Shown here piece after piece: positions 1 through 8,891 of a stretch of 64,000 nt of DNA. Below the pieces are notes generated by a model. That model ran no database searches. It was not told the DNA's origin and was given only the letters and a program-made list of their open reading frames with translations. Both the position numbers and the translations under genes were made by a program. This DNA is from DATHZQ01 sp965216945 (GTDB lineage Bacteria; Actinomycetota; Acidimicrobiia; Spongiisociales; UBA5794). Location: NCBI GenBank assembly GCA_965216945.1, contig CBDCGU010000003.1:2604001-2668000 (forward strand), given 5' to 3'. How positions within the stretch are numbered: the stretch's first letter is position 1; every line of letters begins with the position of its first letter.

Positions 1-559
1 GTGCTGTGGCGCCGGCCGCCTCGTAGGAGAAACCGGCGTGATGGCATACGTCGGCATCCCCGGACGCATCGATGACGACAGTGCCTTCGATCCGCCGCAA
101 CCCCGCCTTCGTGGCCACGGTCAGGGCTGTGATCCGTCCGTCGCTGACAGCGACGTCCTGCACGAATGCATGCAGCAGCACTCTCGCTCCGGCGTCGACG
201 ACGAGCTGTTCCCACACCACCTTGAGGTGCTCGGCGAGATACGTGATCCCGGTCCCGGCACCGTAGGTGTTGGGACGCTCGACGACGGGTCCGAGCCGGC
301 GCAGGGAGTCCACGACGTCGTCGGCTATGCCGCCCACCACCTTGCGCACCGGTTCGCCGGGGGTGAAGAAGCCGTAGAACGTGTCGAGCACAGCCGTCGA
401 GTTTCCACCGAGGAATGGCAGCTTCTCGATGAGGAGCGTCGACGACCCCATGCGGGCCGCTGCGATCGCCGCGGTCGCACCGGCCGCACCAGAGCCAACG
501 ACGATCACGTCGAAGGCCTGCGGTTCGGTGCTCCCGGAGGTGCGGGCGTGGTCGATCAC
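1..559 (-). CDS. FAD-dependent oxidoreductase, 3' part cut by window edge
   Basis: The first 186 residues of a flavoprotein are visible and the gene runs off the left edge. A Rossmann FAD motif, GSGAAG, lies at residues 22-27, followed by an acidic end of the second strand (LLIEK) and the segment LPFLGGNST. Near the cut, VVIDASGDADV resembles the conserved region of the FAD_oxidored/FAD_binding_2 families. The start is taken at GTG 559; no strong ribosome site is visible, so the N-terminus is uncertain. It is the last gene seen of the sugar operon on this strand, about 160 bases after the isomerase gene, which suggests oxidation of a sugar or polyol derivative. The substrate cannot be read from the sequence. 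Confidence 0.75.
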   Translation of the reverse strand, partial: MIDHARTSGSTEPQAFDVIVVGSGAAGATAAIAAARMGSSTLLIEKLPFLGGNSTAVLDTFYGFFTPGEPVRKVVGGIADDVVDSLRRLGPVVERPNTYGAGTGITYLAEHLKVVWEQLVVDAGARVLLHAFVQDVAVSDGRITALTVATKAGLRRIEGTVVIDASGDADVCHHAGFSYEAAGATA

Positions 560-722
560 AGGGTTCTGGCCACTCTGAGCGGCGGACAGCTCATGGTCAT
601 GGCATGTACGGCGGTGCTGAAGGGGCATCCGTCCGGGTCCGAACCGGTGCGTCAGCCACTTTCGCCCGCCATCTCGGACTTCGTTGTGCTCGGATCCGCT
701 CTACCCACCTTCCGCACCCCTG

Positions 723-1637
723 CTAGTGGCAGTACGGCGCCAGCACGTCCCGTGCCAGCAGGAAGCCACGCTTGACCAGTTCATCGGTTGCCTCGAAGTC
801 GCGGTCCTCGTGCTCGATGATGATGGGCCCGTCGTAGCCGACTCGGTACAACGAGCGGAACACGATGGCCCAGTCGACGTCGCCGAGACCGGGTAGTCGC
901 GGGACCTGCCAGCCGACCCCGGAGGACAGCGTGCCGTTCTCGTACAGGCCGCCGTAGTCGATCATCACGTCCTTCGCCTGGAAGTGATAGAACCGCTCGC
1001 CAAACTCGAGGATGGCGCTCTCGATGTCGATCATCAGCCAGATCAGGTGGGAAGGGTCGAAGTTCAGACCGATCGTCTCACCGAACTCCTCGAACATCCG
1101 GCGCCAGATCTTGGGGTTGTACGCCACGTTGTGGCCTGAGGGCCACTCGTCCTTCGAGAAGATCATCGGGCAGTTCTCGATGGCCACCTTCACGCCGTTG
1201 TCTTCGGCGCAAGCGATGATCTCGGGCCACACCTGCGTCGCCTTCTCCCAGTTCTCCTCCTGGGTCAGGGCGCGGTCCGCCCCGATGAACGTGTTGACTA
1301 CGGGAACGCCCATCTTGCCCGCAGCCTCGATGACCTTCTCGAGGTGATCGATGACCATCCGGGCGTGCTCGTCATCGGGATGCAGCGGGTTCGGGTAGTA
1401 CCCGAGCCCCGAGATCTCGAGGCCCTTCTCGCTCATTCTGTCGACGATCTCGGATGCAGCGGAGTCGGAGATGCCGGCGACGTCGATGTGGCTCGTACCG
1501 GCATAGCGGCGTGTATCACCGCTCGTTGCGGGCCAGCAGGCGATCTCGATCGTGGTGAACCCGGCCCCGGCAGTCCAGTCGGCGACTTCGTCGAGCGGCG
1601 TGTCCGGGAATGGTGCGGTCAGCAGTCCGAGCTTCAT
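723..1637 (-). CDS. Sugar phosphate isomerase/epimerase, xylose-isomerase-like TIM barrel
   Basis: This 304-residue protein has the AP_endonuc_2 (xylose isomerase-like) barrel pattern. Candidate metal or acid-base residues sit at strand ends: the Glu of AIENCPM, the Asp and His of NFDPSHL, the His of YHFQAKD and the Glu of IIIEHED. Such proteins interconvert keto sugars, inosose-like compounds or related polyols. The start is the ATG at 1637, behind a good AGGAGG-type ribosome site; the reading frame stays open further upstream, but that part overlaps the preceding dehydrogenase gene. The gene follows the dehydrogenase by 10 bases, so the two probably act on the same imported sugar. The exact substrate is unknown. 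Confidence 0.85.
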   Translation of the reverse strand: MKLGLLTAPFPDTPLDEVADWTAGAGFTTIEIACWPATSGDTRRYAGTSHIDVAGISDSAASEIVDRMSEKGLEISGLGYYPNPLHPDDEHARMVIDHLEKVIEAAGKMGVPVVNTFIGADRALTQEENWEKATQVWPEIIACAEDNGVKVAIENCPMIFSKDEWPSGHNVAYNPKIWRRMFEEFGETIGLNFDPSHLIWLMIDIESAILEFGERFYHFQAKDVMIDYGGLYENGTLSSGVGWQVPRLPGLGDVDWAIVFRSLYRVGYDGPIIIEHEDRDFEATDELVKRGFLLARDVLAPYCH

Positions 1638-1647
1638 CGGTACCTCC

Positions 1648-2802
1648 TCATCTCTCGATGCGAATCCAGCGTTGTTCTTGGGCGCTGCGCGCCACGGCTT
1701 CGGTGACCAGCAGCGCATCGTGCCCGTCGGCAAACGTCGGGTATGTCGGGTCGGCAGACGGCCCGCCCCTCGCCACGTCGGCGTACACCTCGGAGAAGAG
1801 AGCACGGAACGTGTCGGGATATCCCTCGACGTGTCCGCCGGGGTAAGCGATCAGCCGTGCCGCGGCGGGCGCAGCCAGCGACGGGTCGCGCTGCAGGACC
1901 TCGTTCGGCCGGCCGCGGTGACCGATCCACAGGTGGTCCGGTGTCTCCGAATACCACGACACCGCCGATGCCGTCCCGTCGACCTCGATCGAGACCGCAT
2001 TCTTGCGGCCGGCGGAGACTTGGGAGATCGTGGCGACTCCTCTGGCACCGTTCTCGAAGCGCAGCAGGATCCCCGCCGCGTCGTCGGATGACATCTCTTC
2101 TGCAACCAGTGCGGCGCCGGCCTCCACCGCGGCAAAGGTCTCGACGGGACCGGGCGGGTGGGTGCGGGTGGTGACGAAGGTGTGAAGATCCGCCATCACT
2201 TCCGTCACGTTCGCTCCCGTGATGAAGCGGGCCAAGTCGAGCCAGTGCGACCCGATGTCGGCGACTGCCCGCAGGCCTCCCGCCTTGTCCGGCTCCAGGC
2301 GCCAGTTCCAATCTGTCTCGAGGAGCAGCCAATCCTGGAGGTAGCTGCCGGAGACGAGACGTGGCTCCCCGATCTCACCCGATTCCACGAGCGCTCTTGC
2401 CTGGTGACAGTTCGGGTAGAACCGGATGTTGAAGCAAACGGCATTGATCAGACCTGCGGCGCCGGCGCGTGCCACGAGATCGGCCGTATCCGCCGAGGTG
2501 AGTGCGAGCGGCTTCTCGCACACAACGTGCTTGCCGGCATCGAGCACGATGCGCACCTGGTCGGCGTGGACATGGTTGGGGCTTGCGATGTGGACGATGT
2601 CGACGGCGGGATCTGCCGCCAGTGCCTCGACGCTGTCGTAGACGGGCGGCAGATTGGCGGCCTGCGCCTTGGCCGTAGCGCGTTCCGGCGTCGAGCCCAC
2701 GACCCCGGCGACATGCACGCCGAGGCGGCGCAATGCCTCCACGTGGGCGACGCCGATGAATCCGACGCCGACGACGCCTGCGCCGATCTCGCTCAAACGC
2801 AT
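1648..2802 (-). CDS. Gfo/Idh/MocA family NAD(P)-dependent dehydrogenase
   Basis: This 384-residue protein is of normal family length. The N-terminal Rossmann motif GVGFIG is at residues 12-17, ASPNHVHADQV at about 74-84, and the hallmark EKP at 96-98. DIGSHWLDLARF near residue 184 carries the family's active-site Asp/His pair. The family oxidises or reduces the ring carbons of sugars and inositols. The gene starts at ATG 2802 with a GGGAACC-like ribosome site, 13 bases behind the second permease, and is followed closely by the isomerase. Coupled dehydrogenase and isomerase genes behind an ABC importer are typical of a catabolic operon for a polyol or rare sugar. Confidence 0.9.
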   Translation of the reverse strand: MRLSEIGAGVVGVGFIGVAHVEALRRLGVHVAGVVGSTPERATAKAQAANLPPVYDSVEALAADPAVDIVHIASPNHVHADQVRIVLDAGKHVVCEKPLALTSADTADLVARAGAAGLINAVCFNIRFYPNCHQARALVESGEIGEPRLVSGSYLQDWLLLETDWNWRLEPDKAGGLRAVADIGSHWLDLARFITGANVTEVMADLHTFVTTRTHPPGPVETFAAVEAGAALVAEEMSSDDAAGILLRFENGARGVATISQVSAGRKNAVSIEVDGTASAVSWYSETPDHLWIGHRGRPNEVLQRDPSLAAPAAARLIAYPGGHVEGYPDTFRALFSEVYADVARGGPSADPTYPTFADGHDALLVTEAVARSAQEQRWIRIER

Positions 2803-2815
2803 GGTGGTTCCCTTC

Positions 2816-3826
2816 TCATTGCGACGCCGCGATGCGTGTGTACAGCCATGACAGACCGATGACGATGCTGCCGTAGAGCATCTGCTGGATGGCCTGGCCG
2901 ACGCCGAGGAAGGTCAGCATCGATTGCAGGACACCGAGGATGAGCGCACCGAGGATCGTGCCCGTGTATGTGCCGGTGCCGCCGAAGATCGACGTCCCGC
3001 CGATGACCGCCGCCGCCACCGAGGGCAAGAGGAACACGTTGGCGAGTTGGAGGTCGACGGCACCGACGCGTCCGCCCAGCAGCAGGCCGGCAATGGCGGC
3101 GAAGAGACCGGCAATGGTGTAGACGACGATGAGTACCTGCCAGGAGCGGGTCCCGGACAGGCGGGTGGCGATGGCGTTGTCGCCGAGGGCGTACAGGTTC
3201 CTCCCGAACCCGGATCGGCGCAGCATGTAGACGACGAGCAGGGACAGCACCGCCCAGACGACCACGGCCCACGGGACGTTCTTCCCGAAGAACGATCCAC
3301 CGCCGAGGGTGCGGATGAAGTCACCCATGCGGGTGGAGCCGGAGAAGATCGTCTGGGCCCAGGAGGTGAACAGCCCGAGCAGGATTGCCGACATGGCCAG
3401 CGTCATGATGAGCGGGTTGACGCGGAACACGCCCACCCCGATCCCATTGGCCGCACCCGACAGCACACCCACCAGCAGGCCGCCTGCGATCGCGACCACC
3501 GCACCCTCCGGCGACTGGTTGGCGGCAACGTACGCGGCTCCGGTGGCGATCATCGCCGCCGAGAGATCGATGCCTCCCGTGAGCATCAGGATCGTCTGCC
3601 CGGCGGCGAGCACGCCGATGGGCACGGCGAACAGCGCCGAGTTCCTGAGCCCGGAGATGGCGAGGTAGTTCGGCTCGATGGCCCCGGTGATGAGGATGAG
3701 GGCGATGAGAACGCCCACCAGGACCAGGTGGGGGTGTGTTGCCATGTAGCGCCCGAAGCGCTGCGCACCGCTGGTCGCGTGGGTTGTGGCGCCGTCTGCC
3801 GTGACCGGAGTGGTGTCGGTGCTCAC
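2816..3826 (-). CDS. Sugar ABC transporter permease (RbsC-like), second subunit
   Basis: A 336-residue integral membrane protein of the BPD_transp_2 (RbsC/XylH) type. It is rich in hydrophobic helices and has the family signatures LTGGIDLSAAMI and, late in the protein, FGGTGTYTGTILGALILGVL. It starts at GTG 3826, sharing a GTGA overlap with the stop of the preceding permease, so the two are translationally coupled and probably pair as a heterodimer in the membrane. The open frame continues upstream in the same register, but that part is a shadow of the first permease. Its N-terminus carries a hydrophilic stretch before the first helix. Confidence 0.9.
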   Translation of the reverse strand: MSTDTTPVTADGATTHATSGAQRFGRYMATHPHLVLVGVLIALILITGAIEPNYLAISGLRNSALFAVPIGVLAAGQTILMLTGGIDLSAAMIATGAAYVAANQSPEGAVVAIAGGLLVGVLSGAANGIGVGVFRVNPLIMTLAMSAILLGLFTSWAQTIFSGSTRMGDFIRTLGGGSFFGKNVPWAVVVWAVLSLLVVYMLRRSGFGRNLYALGDNAIATRLSGTRSWQVLIVVYTIAGLFAAIAGLLLGGRVGAVDLQLANVFLLPSVAAAVIGGTSIFGGTGTYTGTILGALILGVLQSMLTFLGVGQAIQQMLYGSIVIGLSWLYTRIAASQ

Positions 3827-4836
3827 GTGCGCCTCTGCCTCCGCCACTCCAGGAGACCGGTCACCATCATCACGGTCACGATCAGCAATCCTTGGATGAT
3901 CTGCGCCCGGTTGGGGTCGACTCCCATGGCGCTGAGGATGGGGTTGAGGAAGAAGAGGATGAGCCCGGCGGGGATGACGGCGATGACGGATCCGATACCG
4001 CCGGTGAGTGCGACTCCGCCGAGCACGATGGCCGCGACAGAGTTGAGCGTGAGGTTGCCCCCGAAGGTCGTAGCGTTTCCCCGGCCTGCGATCGCCGTGG
4101 TGGCCAGTCCTGCGAGTGCCGCGAAGGCCCCTCCGACCGCATACGACAGGATCTTCACACGGGCGGCGCGAATGCCCGACAGGTAGGCCGCCGTCGTGTC
4201 GCTGCCGACCGCGTAGAGCGACAGGCCGCTGCGGGTCTTGCCCATCCACCACGCCACGGCCAGGATCGTGACGGTGATCATCGCCGCGGCCGGCCACGGG
4301 TTGTCGCCGATACCGGTGCTCGACCCTGTGAAGAGGAACCGGAACCCTTCGCTGGTGCCACCCCCGGGGTTGGGCAGCATCCACAGCGCCATTCCTTGAA
4401 ACACGTAGAGCGATCCGAGCGTGACGACGATGTCGGGTACCTTCGACACCGTGATGATCCAGCCGACGCCCGCGTTGAGCAACGCGGCAGCGGCGAGTAC
4501 GACGATTGCGATCAGCAGTGTGACCTCGAGCGGCTGGCCCTCCATGAACCTGGCCGCCGTCACGCTGGCCAGCACCAGCATCGAGCCCACACCCAGATCG
4601 ATCCCGCCGGCAATCACGATGATCGCCTGTGCTGCGGCCAGGAAGACGAAAGGGGTGCCGTTGTTGACGATGGACGCCACCTGGAAAGAGCCGAAGCTCG
4701 GGATCAAGGTGGAGTAGTAGGCGATGAGTGCGAGGAACAGCAGCCAGATGCCGGTCGTCCACCCATGGCGCCGGAGCCAGCGTCGCCACGGTTGCTGGGC
4801 CCCGACGGTCAGGGCGGCGGGGGTCGTAGCGGTCAC
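3823..4836 (-). CDS. Sugar ABC transporter permease (RbsC-like), first subunit
   Basis: A 337-residue membrane permease of the RbsC/XylH family. The conserved loop AGGIDLGVGSMLVLAS lies in the first third and GGVALTGGIGSVIAVIPAGLIL near the end, the same two places where the partner permease carries its family motifs. The start chosen is GTG 4836, which overlaps the stop of the ATPase gene by four bases (GTGA). The longer open frame upstream overlaps the ATPase and is rejected. The two permeases differ enough in sequence to suggest an old duplication rather than a recent one. Confidence 0.9.
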   Translation of the reverse strand: MTATTPAALTVGAQQPWRRWLRRHGWTTGIWLLFLALIAYYSTLIPSFGSFQVASIVNNGTPFVFLAAAQAIIVIAGGIDLGVGSMLVLASVTAARFMEGQPLEVTLLIAIVVLAAAALLNAGVGWIITVSKVPDIVVTLGSLYVFQGMALWMLPNPGGGTSEGFRFLFTGSSTGIGDNPWPAAAMITVTILAVAWWMGKTRSGLSLYAVGSDTTAAYLSGIRAARVKILSYAVGGAFAALAGLATTAIAGRGNATTFGGNLTLNSVAAIVLGGVALTGGIGSVIAVIPAGLILFFLNPILSAMGVDPNRAQIIQGLLIVTVMMVTGLLEWRRQRRT

Positions 4837-6332
4837 GCCGGCGCTCCTTCCAGCCCGTGGGCCGACGTGAGAAGCCGTTCTTCGGTCGCCGTGGCGGCCG
4901 GCTGCTCGTGGACGATGCGCCCTGCATACATCACGAGCACGCGATCGCACACGAGGGGGATCTCGCGCAGCTCGCTGGTGTAGAGCAGCACAGAGGCGCC
5001 GTCTGCGGCCAGCTCACGGAGCAGGTCGTAGATCTGCGCCTTGGTCTGAATGTCGATACCGCGCGTCGGGTCGAAGCAGAGCAGTGTGTCGAAGCCCGCC
5101 GCCAGCCAGCGGCCGATCGTGACCTTCTGCTGGTTGCCCCCCGACAGTCGCCGCACCTGGGCGGCCGCCCGGATATCGATGTCGAGTCGCGCGATGGCGC
5201 CGTCGACGCGCTCCCGTTCGTCTCCGGCGATGCTGAACCACCGGCTGGCGTGGTTGTAGAGAGGTGTGGAGAGGTTCTCGCGGACCGATCGCTGTGGCAA
5301 CAGAGCATGCTGTCGCTCGGCAGGGACGAGGACGACCCCCCGGCGGATCGCATCGAAAGGGGAGCGGGCGTTCAATCGCCGCCCGTTGACGAGCAGCTCG
5401 CCGGAGTTGGGCCTCCGGTCACCGGACAGCATCTGGAACAGCTCGTCCTGACCCTGGCCTTCGAGGGCGGTGAGGCCGAGGATCTCTCCCTTGCGGAGCG
5501 CAAAGGAGACACCGTTGACCTTGTCTCTGAGGCGAATGTCCGATGCTTCGAGCACGATCGGTGAGCCGGCGTCGACGGCGGTGCTGTCGTGCGGAAGTTG
5601 CGCGGGGCCCCCGGAGGCCGCCTCGCCCAACTCTTCGCCGAGCATGGCAGTGACCAGTTCGGCTTCGTCGACCCCGGTGAGGCTGAATTGGGCGACGTTT
5701 CTGCCGTTGCGCAGGATGGTGGCGCGGTCGCAGAGATCCAGCACCTCACCGAGGCGGTGCGAGATGAACAGCACCGAGCGACCGCGGCCTTTCCACTCCC
5801 TCATGACCTCGAACACGTAGCTGGCCTGGTCCGTGGTGAGGGCAGCCGTGATCTCGTCGAGCATCAGCAGCTGCGGGTCGCGGGCGAGGGCGCGGGCGAG
5901 ATCGAGAAGCCGGAGCACCGCGAGGGGCACGTCCCGCACCTGCAGGCCCAAGTCGATCCCCCCGAGGTTCATGCGCTCGAGCCACGGCAAGACGTCTGCC
6001 GCACCAAGTTGGGAGATCCGGAGGTTCTGTTCGAGGGAGAGGTCGGGAACGAGGGCAGGATCCTGGTACACCGTGGCGATGCCTGCTGCCAGGGAGTCGG
6101 CAGGCTTGTGCAGCCGGGCCGCAGTTCCATTGACGGAGATGGATCCTTCGTCGGCGCCGAAGACGGCGGACAGGATCTTGACGAGAGTGCTCTTTCCCGC
6201 ACCGTTGGCGCCGAGCAGGGCGTGAATCTCCCCGGCCGCAACCGTGAGATCGGCCGATCGCAACGCAACGACCGGGCCGTATCGCTTTGCGATGCCGCGG
6301 GCCGCAAGCAGTGTGCTGCCGGAGTCGCTCAT
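4833..6332 (-). CDS. Sugar ABC importer ATPase with two ABC domains (RbsA/XylG type)
   Basis: This 499-residue protein has the usual length of tandem-domain sugar ATPases. Domain 1 has a canonical Walker A (GANGAGKST) and Walker B (LLMLDEITAALT), but where the ABC signature is expected it reads VPLAVLRLLDLARAL, without LSGGQ. Domain 2 has the signature LSGGNQQKV, a Walker A region without the lysine (ALEGQGQDE), and FDPTRGID instead of LDEPTRGVD. Composite sites are common in this subfamily, so it is probably active. ATG 6332 is chosen because it gives the normal length; an upstream ATG at 6371 would lie inside a strong hairpin. The stop overlaps the permease start. Confidence 0.92.
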   Translation of the reverse strand: MSDSGSTLLAARGIAKRYGPVVALRSADLTVAAGEIHALLGANGAGKSTLVKILSAVFGADEGSISVNGTAARLHKPADSLAAGIATVYQDPALVPDLSLEQNLRISQLGAADVLPWLERMNLGGIDLGLQVRDVPLAVLRLLDLARALARDPQLLMLDEITAALTTDQASYVFEVMREWKGRGRSVLFISHRLGEVLDLCDRATILRNGRNVAQFSLTGVDEAELVTAMLGEELGEAASGGPAQLPHDSTAVDAGSPIVLEASDIRLRDKVNGVSFALRKGEILGLTALEGQGQDELFQMLSGDRRPNSGELLVNGRRLNARSPFDAIRRGVVLVPAERQHALLPQRSVRENLSTPLYNHASRWFSIAGDERERVDGAIARLDIDIRAAAQVRRLSGGNQQKVTIGRWLAAGFDTLLCFDPTRGIDIQTKAQIYDLLRELAADGASVLLYTSELREIPLVCDRVLVMYAGRIVHEQPAATATEERLLTSAHGLEGAPA

Positions 6333-6357
6333 TCTCGTCCTCGTGTCGAGCGAAGGC

Positions 6358-6385
6358 GTGCCGGGCCCCATCAGGGGCCCGGCAC
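6358..6385 (-). terminator. Strong intra-operon hairpin between binding protein and ATPase genes
   Basis: A perfect 12-base-pair stem, GTGCCGGGCCCC with GGGGCCCGGCAC, closes on a four-base loop. It sits 16 bases behind the binding-protein stop and about 25 bases before the ATPase start. There is no run of T after it in the reading direction, so it is more likely a processing, attenuation or 3'-protecting hairpin that raises the ratio of binding protein to membrane parts than a full terminator. Confidence 0.75.
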
Positions 6386-6401
6386 GGACTTCGGTCTCAC
6401 G

Positions 6402-7499
6402 TCACTCGCCCGGACCCTTGCAGGCGACGACCATGTCGGCGGTGTAGTTGACGTACGGCTCGATCTCCATGTAGGACGACCAGCCGGCGGTCAGCCCCTC
6501 GACGTAGACGTTCTCGAGATCGGCCTGCTCGCTGAGCACGACCGGCGTCAGCAGCGTCTGCTGCGCAACGTCCTTGCCCTCGAGGATGTCGAGTGCGATG
6601 GCCGCACCGACGCCACCCACCGACGGTGGGTTGCTGACGGCGGCGCCCGCGAGGCCTTCGTCACCGAGCTCGATCAGTTGGGCCACGAACTCGTTGTTGT
6701 CGGCCCCGACCACTGGCACGTAGTCCACGCCTGCCACCTCGAACTGCTCGACCACGGTGTAGTCGATGCCGGATGTCCAGATGCCGTCGAGGTCCTGAGT
6801 GGTGAGGATCTCGAGTGCCTGCTGAGCGCCGACGCTCGGGTCCCATCCGGTCCAGTCCTCGTACACGACCTCGATGTCCGGGTAGTCCGCCAGAGCGGCC
6901 TGGAAGCCGTCGTCACGATCCGTGTCGGCCGGGTGACCTTCGAGACCGCGCATGTAGGCGACCTTGCCTTCGCCGCCGAGCGACTCGAACAGCCAGCGTG
7001 CACCGACCTCGCCGTACTCGACCTGGTTGTTGGAGACGAAGTACGCCGATGGTGCCGTCACCGGTGCGTCGATGGCGACGACCGGGATGCCCTGAGCCGC
7101 AGCCTCTTCGATCACGTCGTCGAGTGCCGACCGATCGGCCGGGTTGACCAGGATCGCATCCACGCCTTGCGAGATCAGCGTCTGGATCTGGGCGATCTGT
7201 CCGGCCACGTCCGTGTTGGCGTTCTGCAGGACGACCTCGTCGACGTTGCCGCGCGCCAGGGCCTCGGCCTTGATGGCGCAGATCATCTGCTCCCGCCATG
7301 CGTTGCCGACAAGCGTGTTGGACACGCCGAGCGTGAACGTCTCGTCGGCCATCGCTTCTGTCGTGTCGGTGCCCTCGCCGCCCGCGGCTGCCGTCGTGTC
7401 GCTGCCGGCGTCGTCGTCATCTCCGCCGCAGGCGGCGGCGACGAGTGCCAGCACCATGAGAACGGCCATCAGCCGCAGCCATAGGTACCCACGTTTCAT
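6402..7499 (-). CDS. Sugar-binding lipoprotein of ABC importer (periplasmic-binding-protein fold)
   Basis: A 365-residue extracytoplasmic binding protein. It begins with a short basic stretch and a hydrophobic helix ending in the lipobox LVAAAC, with the lipidated cysteine at residue 24, then an acidic, Gly/Thr-rich linker. The body follows the ribose/galactose-binding pattern (QIAQIQTLISQGVDAILVNPAD, EAAAQGIPVVAIDAPV, DGIWTSGIDYTVVEQF). ATG 7499 has a strong GGAGGAAA ribosome site. It lies about 100 bases behind the ROK regulator and precedes its ATPase and permeases. The ligand is probably a monosaccharide or polyol, but no residue fixes which one. Confidence 0.92.
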   Translation of the reverse strand: MKRGYLWLRLMAVLMVLALVAAACGGDDDDAGSDTTAAAGGEGTDTTEAMADETFTLGVSNTLVGNAWREQMICAIKAEALARGNVDEVVLQNANTDVAGQIAQIQTLISQGVDAILVNPADRSALDDVIEEAAAQGIPVVAIDAPVTAPSAYFVSNNQVEYGEVGARWLFESLGGEGKVAYMRGLEGHPADTDRDDGFQAALADYPDIEVVYEDWTGWDPSVGAQQALEILTTQDLDGIWTSGIDYTVVEQFEVAGVDYVPVVGADNNEFVAQLIELGDEGLAGAAVSNPPSVGGVGAAIALDILEGKDVAQQTLLTPVVLSEQADLENVYVEGLTAGWSSYMEIEPYVNYTADMVVACKGPGE

Positions 7500-7602
7500 G
7501 TCGTTTCCTCCTCCGTCTTTCGATTGCCTGCTTGCCGTTCGACCGTCCCCGCCGCCTCCTGGGCGACCGAGACGGAATCCTGTCTTCTGGGGTGATTGCT
7601 CC

Positions 7603-8796
7603 TCATGGCGCTTCTCCGGCGGATACGGCAAGACGTTCGTTGATGGCGTTCGGTGAGAGCACGTGCTCGATCACCATTGCCGCGGCGCCCGTGATTCCGG
7701 CGTCGTCTCCGAGTTGGGCGCGCACGATGCTGAGGTGGCTCGTGGACAGGGCGGTGGAACGGCGATACACCACTTCGCGGATGCGAGCGAGGAACTCGGG
7801 CCCCGCCGCAGCAAGATCGCCGCCGATGACGATGGTTCCGGGATTCACGACGTTGACGATCGATGCGAGCACGGATCCGATGAGCCGACCTGCCGCCTGG
7901 ACGGCCTGGATGGCGTCGTGGTTGCCCGACCTCACGAGCGCTACCACGTCGCGAGTGTCGGCGGTGTCGTAGCCCAGCCCGGCAAGGGACGTTGCGAGTG
8001 CATTGCCGCCGGCGGACGCCTCGAGACAGCCGATGTTGCCGCAGCGGCAGACCACGTCGTTGTCTCTGATCTGGATGTGACCGATGTCCCCTGCTGCGCC
8101 GTCGGAGCCCCGATGGAGCCGGCCGCCGAGGATGAGGCCCGAGCCGATGCCCGTCCCCACCTTCACGTAGACGAGGTCGTCCGGAGCGTCGTCCGTTGCC
8201 CACCACTCGCCGAGCGCCATGATGTTGACGTCGTTGTCGACGAGGCATGGTGTGGCATAGCGGTCGGCGAGGCGCCTGCGGACGTCGTAGCCGTCCCAGC
8301 CCGGCATGATCGGCGGGACCACAGCCCGTCCCGTGGCGAACTCGACCGGTCCCGGCAGCCCTATGCCGATGCCCTTGACATCGAGGGGGGACCTGCCGGC
8401 CGATTCGAGCAGGCTGTCGAACTGGTGCTCCACCCAGGCGAGAACTGCCTCGGGTCCGGTTGCGATCTCGATGTCACTCGTGACGCTGCTCAACGGCTCT
8501 GCCATGAGGTTCGTGACGGCGAGGCGGCTGTGGGTGGCGCCGAGGTCGGCGGCGAGGACGACGCCGGCGTCGCGATTGAACTCCAAGAGCGTCGGGGGTC
8601 TCCCGCCCGTCGACGGTCCTTCGCCGGCCTCGATGAGGAGCTCGTCGGAGATGAGGCGTTCCACCCGCTGGGAGACCGTGGAGCGGGCCAGACCGGTGAC
8701 GCCGACCAGCTCGGATCGGGTCGTGGCAAAGCCGCTGCGTATCAGCTGCAGCAGGGCGCCGGCCGAGTCGGCCGAGGCGGGGGGTGCCTCCTTCAT
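7603..8796 (-). CDS. ROK-family transcriptional repressor of the sugar operon
   Basis: This 397-residue protein has a winged helix near residues 12-75 (TRSELVGVTGLARSTVSQRVERL) followed by a ROK sugar-kinase-like domain with DLGATHSRLAV, GTGIGSGLILGG and the zinc loop CRCGNIGCLEA. That layout is typical of NagC/XylR/Mlc-like regulators, which sense sugars and need not phosphorylate them. ATG 8796 is chosen because a TTGACG/TCTACT promoter ends just upstream; the longer open frame would run through that promoter. It is the first gene of the operon and probably controls itself and the importer. Confidence 0.9.
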   Translation of the reverse strand: MKEAPPASADSAGALLQLIRSGFATTRSELVGVTGLARSTVSQRVERLISDELLIEAGEGPSTGGRPPTLLEFNRDAGVVLAADLGATHSRLAVTNLMAEPLSSVTSDIEIATGPEAVLAWVEHQFDSLLESAGRSPLDVKGIGIGLPGPVEFATGRAVVPPIMPGWDGYDVRRRLADRYATPCLVDNDVNIMALGEWWATDDAPDDLVYVKVGTGIGSGLILGGRLHRGSDGAAGDIGHIQIRDNDVVCRCGNIGCLEASAGGNALATSLAGLGYDTADTRDVVALVRSGNHDAIQAVQAAGRLIGSVLASIVNVVNPGTIVIGGDLAAAGPEFLARIREVVYRRSTALSTSHLSIVRAQLGDDAGITGAAAMVIEHVLSPNAINERLAVSAGEAP

Positions 8797-8805
8797 ACTT
8801 TCGAC

Positions 8806-8834
8806 AGTAGACCAACATCTTTTGTCGGCGTCAA
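8806..8834 (-). promoter_or_regulatory. Promoter of the ROK/sugar operon
   Basis: The -35 box TTGACG (8829-8834) and the -10 box TCTACT (8806-8811) are separated by 17 bases. The ATG lies 9 bases past the -10 box and has no Shine-Dalgarno sequence, so the transcript probably has no leader or only a very short one. Short inverted arms CGACA (8802-8806) and TGTCG (8823-8827) flank the -10 region and could form part of an operator. Confidence 0.65.
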
Positions 8835-8891
8835 GAACGAAGTCTCCGATCACCGGCGACTCCGGCACACGACCACCGGTGGTCGCCGCCG

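Noticed and set aside
2816..4927. A 703-codon minus-strand frame that looks like one fused protein
   Set aside because: Only the last 336 residues are a permease; the rest is a wrong-frame copy of the first permease gene. The GTGA overlap at 3823-3826 marks the real start.
5589..7484. A 631-codon plus-strand open frame
   Set aside because: It lies across the binding-protein and ATPase genes on the other strand. It has no family resemblance and arises from GC-rich codon use.
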